NCBI RefSeq assembly: GCF_900206265.1
Contig: NZ_LT907782.1
Location: 2,480,001 to 2,544,000, forward strand
DNA: 64,000 bases
Reading direction: 5' to 3'
Source of the DNA: Nitrosomonas ureae
GTDB lineage: Bacteria > Pseudomonadota > Gammaproteobacteria > Burkholderiales > Nitrosomonadaceae
In this document: positions 39,449 to 47,405 of the stretch, piece after piece
How positions within the stretch are numbered: position 1 is the stretch's first letter
Layout: each line of letters begins with the position of its first letter
Notes under the pieces: model-generated
Seen by the model: only the letters and a program-made list of their open reading frames with translations
What the model was told of the DNA's origin: nothing
Databases searched by the model: none
Program-made: the position numbers and the translations under genes

Positions 39449-39574
39449 GAATCATGTAACGCCTGCAGTATGCGAGACACAATCGGTCAGAAGTATTAAT
39501 ACTTCTGAATATTATTTCCAGATTGAGGTGCTGAGTTCATACGCAGATCTGGAATCTTAAATAAGGAGAAGCTC

Positions 39575-39742
39575 ATGATAAATTTGGCGATTACTTTCTT
39601 AGTGATAGCAATAATTGCTGCACTATTAGGCATTACCGGTGTTGCAGGTATTGCTATGGAAATGGCTTGGATTTTGTTTGTTATCGGTGTTGTTTTAGCG
39701 ATCGTATTCTGGGTAATGGGACGACGTCCACCGCCCGTGTAA
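39575..39742 (+). CDS. DUF1328-family small membrane protein
   Basis: This 55-residue protein (M-I-N-L-A-I-T-F-L-V-I-A onward) has two hydrophobic helices and ends G-R-R-P-P-P-V. The pattern fits the DUF1328/YtjA family of inner-membrane proteins, which often accompany stress genes. AAGGAG lies eight bases before the ATG. The function is unknown. Confidence 0.85.
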   Translation: MINLAITFLVIAIIAALLGITGVAGIAMEMAWILFVIGVVLAIVFWVMGRRPPPV

Positions 39743-39859
39743 TTTTTATAAATCGGTAATTTCTTATATAAGCAATTAAAGGTATGGGTTCTGAAATGTG
39801 CTTGGCAGGTTAGGAGCCCATATCAAATTGTCATCAACTTTAATCAAGGAGCATTCACT

Positions 39860-40060
39860 ATGAATTGGGATCAAATCAAAGGTAATTGGACACAGATCAA
39901 GGGTAAAGCGCAACAACAATGGGGAAAATTGACGAATGATGATCTGGATATTATTGAAGGAAAGCGTGAAGAGTTAGTAGGGAGAATTCAGGAAAGATAT
40001 GGAATCGCCAAAGAAGAAGCTGAGAAGCAAGTAGATGATTTTACGAGAAATTATGAATAA
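39860..40060 (+). CDS. CsbD-family stress protein, copy 2
   Basis: This 66-residue paralogue of the gene at 38782 has changes mostly at conservative positions and the C-terminus (D-D-F-T-R-N-Y-E, no cysteines). An AAGGAG site precedes the ATG. The pair probably arose by local duplication, with the DUF1328 gene and hairpin element now lying between the copies. Confidence 0.92.
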   Translation: MNWDQIKGNWTQIKGKAQQQWGKLTNDDLDIIEGKREELVGRIQERYGIAKEEAEKQVDDFTRNYE

Positions 40061-40091
40061 TTATTTTCATCCTAAGAACGGAGATATCAAA

Positions 40092-40394
40092 ATGAATAAA
40101 TTAATCAAAATGACTGTTTCTTTAAGTGCTTTTCTGTTTATTATCGTTGCATCCAATAGCTATTCCCAAAGTGCCGTTCAAAGAATGGATGATGCAGAAA
40201 CACGGGCTGACAGGCTGGAAGATAGAGCGGATCAGATAAGAGAAGCAGATGAAGAGGCCAAAGAAGCCGTGGAGAAGATGCGTGAAAAGCAAGCCGACAG
40301 AATGGAGGATCGTGCGGATCAGCTTAGAGATTCGGCTGAAGATGAAGCCGACAGAATAGAAGACCGTGCAGACAAAGTCAGGGATGGTTATTAA
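40092..40394 (+). CDS. Secreted coiled-coil protein with EDRAD repeats
   Basis: I start at ATG 40092 (M-N-K-L-I-K-M-T); the open frame extends 19 codons upstream into csbD copy 2. The 100-residue protein has a signal peptide (about 1-25) and then a highly charged helix built from repeats of A-D-R-x-E-D-R-A-D-Q at about residues 38-47, 70-80 and 88-97. The periodicity indicates a coiled coil. No family is recognised. Confidence 0.75.
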   Translation: MNKLIKMTVSLSAFLFIIVASNSYSQSAVQRMDDAETRADRLEDRADQIREADEEAKEAVEKMREKQADRMEDRADQLRDSAEDEADRIEDRADKVRDGY

Positions 40395-40428
40395 TTACAT
40401 ATTTACATTTCCGCTGCTCAGACTTAGA

Positions 40429-40489
40429 CTCGAATCAAATCTAAATTGTTAGCTGTTTATTTTTTGATAATTAACAATTTAGATTCGAG
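40429..40489. repeat. Long inverted repeat
   Basis: The arm 40472-40489 is an 18-base reverse complement of CTCGAATC...TAAATTGTTA in 40429-40451, which carries a five-base bulge. The loop is T-rich. It may terminate the preceding gene in either direction or form an RNA structure before the next gene. Confidence 0.5.
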
Positions 40490-40534
40490 CTTAATCCTAC
40501 AACAAATAGTATTAAACAAAACAGGAGGGTAGTT

Positions 40535-40822
40535 ATGAGTATGAAAGAAGCCTATGAAAAGAAGCTGCAGGCGCAGCTGGATGAATGCGCCGCAGAGATC
40601 AACAAACTCAAGGCAAAGGCAGATAAAGCTGAAGCTGATGCGCAAATTGAATATTACAAGCAGATTGAAGAATTAAAATCCAAACAGGCAACAGTGGATG
40701 GAAAGCTTGCGGAACTCAAAGAAGCCAGCGAAGATGCTTGGGAAGATCTCAAATCCGGTGTTGAGAGCGCTTGGGATTCACTAGGCAGCGCAATAAAATC
40801 GGCTGCTTCTAGATTTAAATAA
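40535..40822 (+). CDS. Coiled-coil stress protein (sll1863-like)
   Basis: This 95-residue cytosolic, almost wholly helical protein has the segment Y-E-K-K-L-Q-A-Q-L-D-E-C-A-A-E-I-N-K-L-K and, later, D-A-W-E-D-L-K-S-G-V-E-S-A-W-D-S-L. That second stretch is typical of the sll1863 family. A GGAGGG site precedes the ATG. A stress role is inferred from family and neighbours. Confidence 0.8.
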   Translation: MSMKEAYEKKLQAQLDECAAEINKLKAKADKAEADAQIEYYKQIEELKSKQATVDGKLAELKEASEDAWEDLKSGVESAWDSLGSAIKSAASRFK

Positions 40823-41040
40823 TAGTCATCTGCTGATATGAATTGGAGAAATTTATTGAAACGGTTTTCTCCATTAAAGAAACTCCGGAAAGCTCGCATT
40901 TGCCATTTTAAACATAAGCAAGAATTCTTAATAATCAATGTAACAGACTTCTTTGCGTGCTCGAAGTGACATTGGCCAGAGCTTTCCCGGTATGTTTCAC
41001 AAATAACAAATAATTCAACTTTAGATATAGGGTGGGCTGC

Positions 41041-41232
41041 ATGAATAAAATAAGCTTATCAATTCTTCTGATATCGTCATTGCTGATACTGGCAGGCTGC
41101 GCAGAACAACAAGGCCCTGCCGAGCGCGCGGGTGAGAAAATAGACAAAGGCATACAAAACAGCAAAGATGCGGTCAGTGATGCTATTGAGAATGCTGGCG
41201 ATAAGATTGAAGATGTTACTGATCGTTATTGA
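41041..41232 (+). CDS. Small lipoprotein
   Basis: This 63-residue protein has a lipobox L-I-L-A-G-C at residues 16-21 and a short amphipathic mature part (A-G-E-K-I-D-K-G-I-Q, and D-K-I-E-D-V-T-D-R-Y). It lies within the stress-gene region between coiled-coil and DUF4112 genes. I start at the third ATG-like position, MNKIS, to keep the signal peptide. Confidence 0.75.
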   Translation: MNKISLSILLISSLLILAGCAEQQGPAERAGEKIDKGIQNSKDAVSDAIENAGDKIEDVTDRY

Positions 41233-41312
41233 AAATAATCGGTTCCGATTAGTGCAAACTGTCACATAAAATTTTATCTTTCACTATCTTATATATCCAA
41301 GGTTACGATTAC

Positions 41313-41789
41313 ATGAATAAAGTTCAGATCGAGCAATCAAAAGATAAGCTGAATCGATTGGCATGGTTATTAGACAATACTTTTCGCATTCCGGGGACAC
41401 AAATACGGTTTGGTCTGGATGGATTGATTGGATTGATTCCCGGGATCGGGGATGCTGCAGGCGCAGTAATCTCAAGTCACATTCTGACACAAGCGGCTCA
41501 AATGGGTGTACCCAAATCAATTCTTCTAAAGATGGCTTTCAATATTGGATTAGATGCAATCTTGGGAATAATCCCTGTGTTAGGAGATGTTTCGGATTTC
41601 ATGTGGAAAGCCAATCAGCGTAATGTTCAATTGCTCAATGATTATCTTGAACAACCGGAAAAAACGGTAACGCACAGTCGTCTTTTTGTGGGATTATTGG
41701 GTTTCGTGGCATTTTGCGGTGTAGCTTTTATCAGTATGTTAGGCTTTCTGCTGATCCGTTGGCTTTGGTTGTCAGTCGAAGGGGATTGA
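41313..41789 (+). CDS. DUF4112-family membrane protein
   Basis: This 158-residue protein has the family pattern LLDNTFRIPGTQIRFGLDG, L-I-G-L-I-P-G-I-G-D, and a second G-I-I-P-V-L-G-D-V-S-D-F half, plus a C-terminal membrane helix (about 130-152). The function is unknown. It continues the run of same-strand small envelope genes. Confidence 0.82.
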   Translation: MNKVQIEQSKDKLNRLAWLLDNTFRIPGTQIRFGLDGLIGLIPGIGDAAGAVISSHILTQAAQMGVPKSILLKMAFNIGLDAILGIIPVLGDVSDFMWKANQRNVQLLNDYLEQPEKTVTHSRLFVGLLGFVAFCGVAFISMLGFLLIRWLWLSVEGD

Positions 41790-42067
41790 TATAAGAAAAC
41801 CCCATGTTCATTGCTCATTGACCTTGTTTTAACGCTGTCTTATTGCCGTTTTATAAAAGCCGGAATTAAAGAATACAACCAACCGCAGTTTGCTTTTATT
41901 TTGCTTTATAACAAAACCATTTCTAACGGATGTTAAATTTCAGATCTTTTCCAAGATATTTTTATCAGGCAAATGCATGAATATTTATGCAAAAATATAA
42001 TCCCGCTAAGTGATTGGCCATCGATTCTATATGCTTATGATCAACCAAAGAAAAAAGTGGGGATTCT

Positions 42068-42823
42068 GTGTTTGAATGGCTAACAAGTCCTGAGGCATGG
42101 ATTGCATTAGGTACCTTAACCGCGTTAGAGATTGTCCTGGGTATCGACAATATTATCTTCATCTCCATTCTTGTCGGACGGCTTCCTGAGAATCAACGGG
42201 CTTACGCCAGAAGAATGGGGCTCGGGCTCGCAATGATAGCGCGTTTAGCATTGTTATTTTCAATTTCCTGGGTCATGGGTTTAACCGAGCCATGGGTTAC
42301 AGTGTTTACCTATGAGATTTCTGGGCGTGATGTGATTCTGATTGGGGGAGGTTTGTTCCTAATTGCCAAAGCGACACATGAAATCCACAATAGTTTGGAA
42401 GGAGTCGAGGAGCGGGGGACTAATGTGGTGGCTTCCGGTCTGGGGATGGTTTTGCTTCAGATTGCGCTTCTGGATATTGTATTTTCTTTGGACTCGGTCA
42501 TTACGGCGGTTGGATTGGTTGATGAAGTTTCCCTCATGGCGATCGCCATCATATTGGCAGTAATGGTGATGCTGGTGGCGGCAAAAACGATTGGGGACTT
42601 TGTGGACGGACATCCTACGATCAAAATTCTTGCGCTATCTTTTCTGATCTTGGTGGGTGTTACTCTGATGGTGGAAGGGTTTGGGATTCATGTGCCTAAG
42701 GGTTACATTTATTTTGCAATGGCTTTTTCCGTTACTGTAGAGATTCTCAATCTTCGTATGCGAAAAAGACAAGCGGAACCGGTCAAACTTTACAAAAAAA
42801 TTTCAAAAGAGCATGAAGGCTAA
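42068..42823 (+). CDS. TerC-family integral membrane protein
   Basis: This 251-residue protein starts at GTG after a GGGG stretch. About seven helices carry the TerC signatures L-T-A-L-E-I-V-L-G-I-D-N-I-I-F and V-F-S-L-D-S-V-I-T-A-V-G, whose acidic residues are thought to bind metal. TerC proteins are linked to manganese export/metalation and tellurite resistance. There are no other ter genes nearby. Confidence 0.9.
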   Translation: MFEWLTSPEAWIALGTLTALEIVLGIDNIIFISILVGRLPENQRAYARRMGLGLAMIARLALLFSISWVMGLTEPWVTVFTYEISGRDVILIGGGLFLIAKATHEIHNSLEGVEERGTNVVASGLGMVLLQIALLDIVFSLDSVITAVGLVDEVSLMAIAIILAVMVMLVAAKTIGDFVDGHPTIKILALSFLILVGVTLMVEGFGIHVPKGYIYFAMAFSVTVEILNLRMRKRQAEPVKLYKKISKEHEG

Positions 42824-43161
42824 GGAAACGCTGATTAATTCGGAGAGTCAGTACCGCGCAACGAAGTGATTCGCTCGTGCAGCTAATTATCCGTGTTTGC
42901 CTAACTGGTTTTCATACTTGCGCAATTCATTAAGCAGCTGTTCGTGCGATATCGCACATACTTGATTACCGCTTTCTGCAAAACTTTCAATCAGTCAAAA
43001 ATTTTTCTTTATCTCCTGAATTATGTCAAGTACTAATTATGTCAAGTACTTACGGGCCAATAAATCTGGAAAGCTATAAAAATATAAAGGATTAAACTGA
43101 GGTCTTGGAATTTAGTATATCTTCCACGAAATCGAATTCTCTACTTTACTGTGAGATCACC
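42824..43161. other. Gap before the catalase-fold gene, with operator-like palindrome and tandem repeat
   Basis: It contains a perfect 14-bp palindrome GTGCGATATCGCAC (42944-42957) followed by ATAC, related to the sites at 38656 and 39411. Two directly adjacent copies of the 16-bp unit AATTATGTCAAGTACT lie at 43019-43050. No gene is seen. Confidence 0.55.
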
Positions 43162-44364
43162 ATGCATTCATTCCCTATTCGTTCAATCTTTCCAGTTGCA
43201 GCGGTTTTTTTATCATTATTGATGTTGCTGACCGCTTGCGGAGCTCCATCGGAAAGCTCGTTGGTAAGCACAGCGCAATCCAACATTCAACTGGCACAAC
43301 ACGACAGTAGCATTGAGTATGATGCAGAAATTGGCGAATCACCTTGGCCAGATGAGGAAGCAGCAACATTGGCCATTAAGGAGATTATTGAACAGACGGT
43401 CAGGTCACGTTATATGAATAATCTTCCTGCACTGCGCCATGTTCACCCTAAAGCACATGGCTGTGTGTTGGCGGATTTCCGGGTCAATGAAACGCTTCAA
43501 GATGAGCATCAGCATGGCGTCTTCCAGGCTAATGCTCATTATAAAGCCTGGATTCGTTTCTCAAACAGCGATAGTGATCCATTCCGTGAAGACAAAGAAG
43601 GGGACGGACGAGGAATGTCCATCAAATTGATGGGGATTCCCGGAGAAAAACTCCTGTCCGATGAGAGTAGTACCCAGGATTTCTTAATGATTAGTCATCC
43701 TGTATTCTTCATTAACGATCCACAGAAATATTTAGGCTTGGTCCAGTCGCTCAGCAGCTCGAATCTGCTGAGTCAATTATCGGCACCTCTCTCACTGGGC
43801 ATTGAGGGATCAATCATTGCAGCGAAGATCAACAGTAAAAAAATTGCGAATCCACTTTACACACAGTATTGGTCGGCAGTGCCTTATCAACTCGGTTCAG
43901 GATCAGACCGCCGTGCAATGAAATATTCCGTAAGACCCTGCAATCAATTGGATAACACTCCCCAGGAGATCCAGTTTAAGGATCCTAATTACCTGCGTGC
44001 AGCGATGAAGCAACATCTGAGTACGAACGATGCTTGTTTTGAATTTTTGATTCAGACGCGCGATACCGGTACAGCAGCAGGAGCTGCACTCAGTATCGAA
44101 AGGGTTACGAACGAGTGGAAAGAAAGTGATACACCTTTCTTTCAGGTTGCAACTATCATCATTCCCAAACAGGAATTTGATAATCCGAAGCGGCATGAAT
44201 TTTGCGAAAATCTTTCATATACGCCTTGGCATGCTGTACTCGAACATCGGCCACTCGGTGGAGTCAATCGGATTCGGAAAGTCGTTTATTCTTCCCTTGC
44301 GAATCTCAGGCACAGTATGAACGCTGTCAAGTCTATTGAACCAATAGGTAATGAAAATTTCTGA
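43162..44364 (+). CDS. Catalase-fold haem lipoprotein
   Basis: I start at ATG 43162 (M-H-S-F-P-I-R), giving 400 residues with a lipobox M-L-L-T-A-C-G. The chain matches the catalase-related group: distal His in PKAHGCVLADFRV, RFSNSDSD, G-R-G-M-S-I-K-L-M-G, and S-H-P-V-F-F-I-N-D-P. A late R-K-V-V-Y-S-S-L-A-N-L-R may supply the proximal haem Tyr. It is shorter than true catalases and is lipid-anchored, so a peroxidase or fatty-acid hydroperoxide role is as likely as catalase activity. Confidence 0.82.
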   Translation: MHSFPIRSIFPVAAVFLSLLMLLTACGAPSESSLVSTAQSNIQLAQHDSSIEYDAEIGESPWPDEEAATLAIKEIIEQTVRSRYMNNLPALRHVHPKAHGCVLADFRVNETLQDEHQHGVFQANAHYKAWIRFSNSDSDPFREDKEGDGRGMSIKLMGIPGEKLLSDESSTQDFLMISHPVFFINDPQKYLGLVQSLSSSNLLSQLSAPLSLGIEGSIIAAKINSKKIANPLYTQYWSAVPYQLGSGSDRRAMKYSVRPCNQLDNTPQEIQFKDPNYLRAAMKQHLSTNDACFEFLIQTRDTGTAAGAALSIERVTNEWKESDTPFFQVATIIIPKQEFDNPKRHEFCENLSYTPWHAVLEHRPLGGVNRIRKVVYSSLANLRHSMNAVKSIEPIGNENF

Positions 44365-44541
44365 AATCAAGGTTGATTACAGTTTGGAAAAGTGCAATTT
44401 ACTTATAAATTCTATGGCTTCACTGCTTAGGAAACTGTCCTCTGCAGAACGTGAATACTTTCCATTGTCGACTTCAACTTAAACCTCTGAACCGCGGGGG
44501 GGTATTCAAATTGAATTATGCATAATCTGGAAGCGTCCACG

Positions 44542-45630
44542 ATGAACACAAAGGAATATATTCTGCAATTTGCTCGGCTGGTTGTAATCGCCATTTTGCT
44601 TATTGGTTGTTACCAAATTCTTCATCCATTTATTCCTGCGATCGTGTTCGCGATGGTGGTATGCATTTCGACCTGGCCGATTTATCTGCAGTTGCGCAGG
44701 GCATTAGGCGGAAACACTACGCTGGCGTCATTGTTGATGATAGGGGGAATGATATTGCTTGTGATCATTCCATCAGCGTTGCTTGCTTTCAGTCTGGCAG
44801 ACAATGTCACCGCCATAATCGATGCCGTCAAAGTGTTTATGCAACAAGGTTCGATTGAACCCCCCGCATGGCTTAAAGATACTCCATTCTTTGGTGAGCA
44901 ATTTATCCACTACTGGCAGGGATTGATGTCTGGAGGGAAAGAAGTAGGCATGCTGCTTACCGGGTCACTTGAACCGATCAAGAATTTTCTTCTTAATCTG
45001 GGTAATGTGATTGGCAAGAGTTTGCTGCAAATGGTTTTTGCCGCATTTATTGGCTTCTTTTTCTATCGCGACGGTGAAACGCTGATACAAATGCTGCATA
45101 ATGGGGTCGCGAAACTTCTGGATGGCAGTCTTGGTACAGATCCTTTAGTGCAAATCCACAATACGGTTACAGGAGTGGTGTATGGCATTTTTGGTTCAGC
45201 GTTGGCACAAGCCATAGCGGCTATGATCGGTTTTCTTATCGCAGGAGTATCGGGATCAGGTGCGTTTTTACTTGGCTCAGCGACTTTCTTTCTTTCGGTA
45301 ATACCCATGGGACCTTCTTTAGTTTGGGGAGGTGTCAGTGTCTGGTTTCTCTATGAAGGATCTTACGGGTGGGCAGTTTTTACGATATTGTGGGGTATTT
45401 TCGTGATCAGTAGCATTGACAATTTTGTCAGACCTTATCTCATCAGTCGCGGAAGTAATCTATCTTTCCTGTTGGTTGTTCTTGGTGCATCGGGAGGTAT
45501 CATAGCTTATGGTTTTATCGGTATTTTCATCGGTCCTCCCATTCTGGCTATAGGAATTACTTTGGTGCGGTTATGGACGTCGCAGCCAGTACCTTCAATT
45601 AAAATTGCTCAAGCAAATCACCAGGATTAA
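44542..45630 (+). CDS. AI-2E-type transporter (YdiK-like permease)
   Basis: I start at ATG 44542 because GGAAG lies eight bases upstream; an alternative ATG is at 44518. The 362-residue protein has about eight membrane helices, a family-typical central periplasmic stretch (about 95-135) and the conserved tail helices (LLVVLGASGGIIAYGFIGIFIGPPILAIG). Family members have been tied to autoinducer-2 export or Na+/H+ antiport; the substrate here is unknown. Confidence 0.87.
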   Translation: MNTKEYILQFARLVVIAILLIGCYQILHPFIPAIVFAMVVCISTWPIYLQLRRALGGNTTLASLLMIGGMILLVIIPSALLAFSLADNVTAIIDAVKVFMQQGSIEPPAWLKDTPFFGEQFIHYWQGLMSGGKEVGMLLTGSLEPIKNFLLNLGNVIGKSLLQMVFAAFIGFFFYRDGETLIQMLHNGVAKLLDGSLGTDPLVQIHNTVTGVVYGIFGSALAQAIAAMIGFLIAGVSGSGAFLLGSATFFLSVIPMGPSLVWGGVSVWFLYEGSYGWAVFTILWGIFVISSIDNFVRPYLISRGSNLSFLLVVLGASGGIIAYGFIGIFIGPPILAIGITLVRLWTSQPVPSIKIAQANHQD

Positions 45631-45716
45631 TGCTCTATGCTGTTGAGATACTGCTGATATTACCGATTGTGGCTGCTTTGTTTGTCATCGTCATATCCGT
45701 TTGTAAAATGCAATAA
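45630..45716 (+). CDS. Possible 28-residue membrane peptide
   Basis: The ATG overlaps the stop of the permease gene (TAATG), which suggests translational coupling. It encodes M-L-Y-A-V-E-I-L-L-I-L-P then a hydrophobic run ending V-C-K-M-Q, a single helix. No independent ribosome site is evident. Confidence 0.4.
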   Translation: MLYAVEILLILPIVAALFVIVISVCKMQ

Positions 45717-45740
45717 CTGATCATGCCCGGGATGTTTCTT

Positions 45741-45784
45741 TGTGTGCTGCCGCACATATCCCTAGAAATTAATACTGTAGTATC
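45741..45784 (+). promoter_or_regulatory. Operator-like palindrome upstream of the 25-residue peptide
   Basis: GTGCTGCCGCAC is a GTG-N6-CAC palindrome followed by ATA; TAGTAT starts 19 bp after CACATA. The spacing is identical to the site at 39405-39448. Confidence 0.5.
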
Positions 45785-45957
45785 TTTTTATGGTTGTACG
45801 GTATATAGAAGTACGATTGCTGAGTGTAACCCTTGTGGAATTCGTATACACTCACTATAAGTAAGCTTTCGTAATGAATATACATATTGCCACCACATGA
45901 TCTAATTGATTATCGATTAGATGAAAAATTAATTATCAAAATCAAAAGGAGGCTCAA

Positions 45958-46035
45958 ATGGGTAAATATTTTCTAGCATGGCTGCTCGGAGTGCCGGTAA
46001 GCGTATTGGCAATTATTTATTTGTTCAATATGTAA
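45958..46035 (+). CDS. 25-residue membrane peptide
   Basis: An AAGGAGG ribosome site lies at ideal spacing before the ATG. The peptide is M-G-K-Y-F-L-A-W-L-L-G-V-P-V-S-V followed by L-A-I-I-Y-L-F-N-M, a single hydrophobic helix with a lysine at the start. Its own palindrome and -10-like hexamer lie about 175-215 bp upstream. The strong translation signal is the main evidence that it is real. Confidence 0.7.
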   Translation: MGKYFLAWLLGVPVSVLAIIYLFNM

Positions 46036-46185
46036 ACTCTTGGAGATCTCTATAATCAGTAGCGAATTGAAAGATAAAATGAGATCATTTCTGTTAGATT
46101 GAAACATTCTTGTCCCAAGAATAAATTAAATTTCTTGTGATTTGATTATCAATTATCGAATTTAAGTTTAAACGGAGGTTAAAGC

Positions 46186-46473
46186 ATGGCAACAGCAGAT
46201 GAATTTAGTAAAGAAATGGATCAATTAAAAAAAGATTTCGCCAGTCTGCGCAATGACATTGGATCGGTATTAGCTTCAGTAAAGGATCTGGCGGAGAAAC
46301 AGGGACAGAATGTTGCTGATTTGGCCCAGGATGCTGAGAAGACTGTCAAAAATCAAGCTAAAGAAGCCGGAGAGAATATGGAAAAGTATATCGAAGAAAG
46401 ACCATTAACCAGCGCGCTGGTTGCCTTTGGCAGCGGTTTTATAATCGGTATGCTGCTGAGTAATAGACGCTAA
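46186..46473 (+). CDS. DUF883 (ElaB/YqjD)-family inner-membrane protein
   Basis: This 95-residue protein has a coiled-coil cytosolic part and one C-terminal helix (LVAFGSGFIIGMLLSNRR). YqjD/ElaB proteins are tail-anchored, stress-induced and associate with ribosomes in E. coli. GGAGG precedes the ATG. The next gene is a YqjE-like protein, matching the E. coli yqjD-yqjE order. Confidence 0.9.
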   Translation: MATADEFSKEMDQLKKDFASLRNDIGSVLASVKDLAEKQGQNVADLAQDAEKTVKNQAKEAGENMEKYIEERPLTSALVAFGSGFIIGMLLSNRR

Positions 46474-46490
46474 CTATCAACGTGGCATAG

Positions 46491-46976
46491 ATGTTACCAA
46501 AATTGTTAGCAGAAATACTTGCTGCTGAAACGGCTAAGTTATGGAAAGGATCTGTCAGATTGGCCATAATCATGGCCTTTCTGGGTTTATCCGTGATGGC
46601 AATGGTCGTGGGTATGATTTTCGTGCTTATCGGTTTGTATTTGTCGTTAGCAGAGGCAATGCCTTACTGGCAAGCTGGCGCGATTGTTGGGGGCGGGGTG
46701 TTCCTATTTGCTGCCCTATTGCTAATAATTATTTCACAGCAGGGTCAGAGCACACCACTGAAAAGTGATAATTTAGCTGCGCAAATTTCTGAGGATTCCA
46801 CGGCTCAATTGGGATCCGTGATCGGAAATATCGTTGCTAAATCCAATGTTAAAACAAGTGACATTGTACTAACGGTTTTAATCTCAGGAATAGTACTGGG
46901 TGCCAGCCCTAGTCTGCGTCAGCAGATACTGACCGTTCTCTCCGAGTTAGCCAAATCCAAATCTAAAGATAAATAA
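46491..46976 (+). CDS. Phage-holin-family / YqjE-like membrane protein
   Basis: This 161-residue protein has two adjacent membrane helices (about 26-50 and 58-84), a polar linker, and a C-terminal hydrophobic stretch (about 122-136). It follows the DUF883 gene by 17 bp, as yqjE follows yqjD. The domain name reflects holin-like topology; a true holin role is unlikely with no phage genes nearby. Confidence 0.8.
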   Translation: MLPKLLAEILAAETAKLWKGSVRLAIIMAFLGLSVMAMVVGMIFVLIGLYLSLAEAMPYWQAGAIVGGGVFLFAALLLIIISQQGQSTPLKSDNLAAQISEDSTAQLGSVIGNIVAKSNVKTSDIVLTVLISGIVLGASPSLRQQILTVLSELAKSKSKDK

Positions 46977-47405
46977 CTTTAATCGTTAAGTTATGATATT
47001 GATGATGTTTGAAAAATTATATATAATTCATGGTGTTATATTTTTATTTGGCCATCTTTAGTCATAAGTGATCGCAGGATCGCAGGATCGCAGGATTCAG
47101 GCATCAGGAAAAAATTTAAGATGCCACTTGTGGGAAGGAACGATTGATTCTTCATGCTGTTTGGCTTCACCATCCGCTTATATTCCCATTTTGGACGGTA
47201 CTCTACTAATCTTAATAGATTTTTATGAATTTTCAGCTCTTCATTTTATGTTATATTCGACTGCTATGAAGTGATGCTCTATAAAGCTTCTATAAGGGAT
47301 TGATTGTAGATTTTATCTTTCCCATAGCACGATGATTTAAAGAAAATTGTCTGTAGAATTATTCTGAACTAAAAAATAATATTTCTCCCTGTTGAGGCTA
47401 TCATC
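46977..47405. other. Gap before the Crp/Fnr gene
   Basis: No gene is seen. Three tandem copies of GATCGCAG (47070-47093) and a partial fourth are the only repeat. The remainder is AT-rich and probably contains the regulator's promoter. Confidence 0.4.

Noticed and set aside
46491..46976. Phage holin interpretation of the YqjE-like protein
   Set aside because: No other phage genes; it follows a DUF883 gene as in the yqjD-yqjE pair, so a cellular stress membrane protein is more likely.
47070..47100. Three tandem GATCGCAG units
   Set aside because: Too short and few to suggest a CRISPR, iteron origin or operator array; likely a simple repeat.
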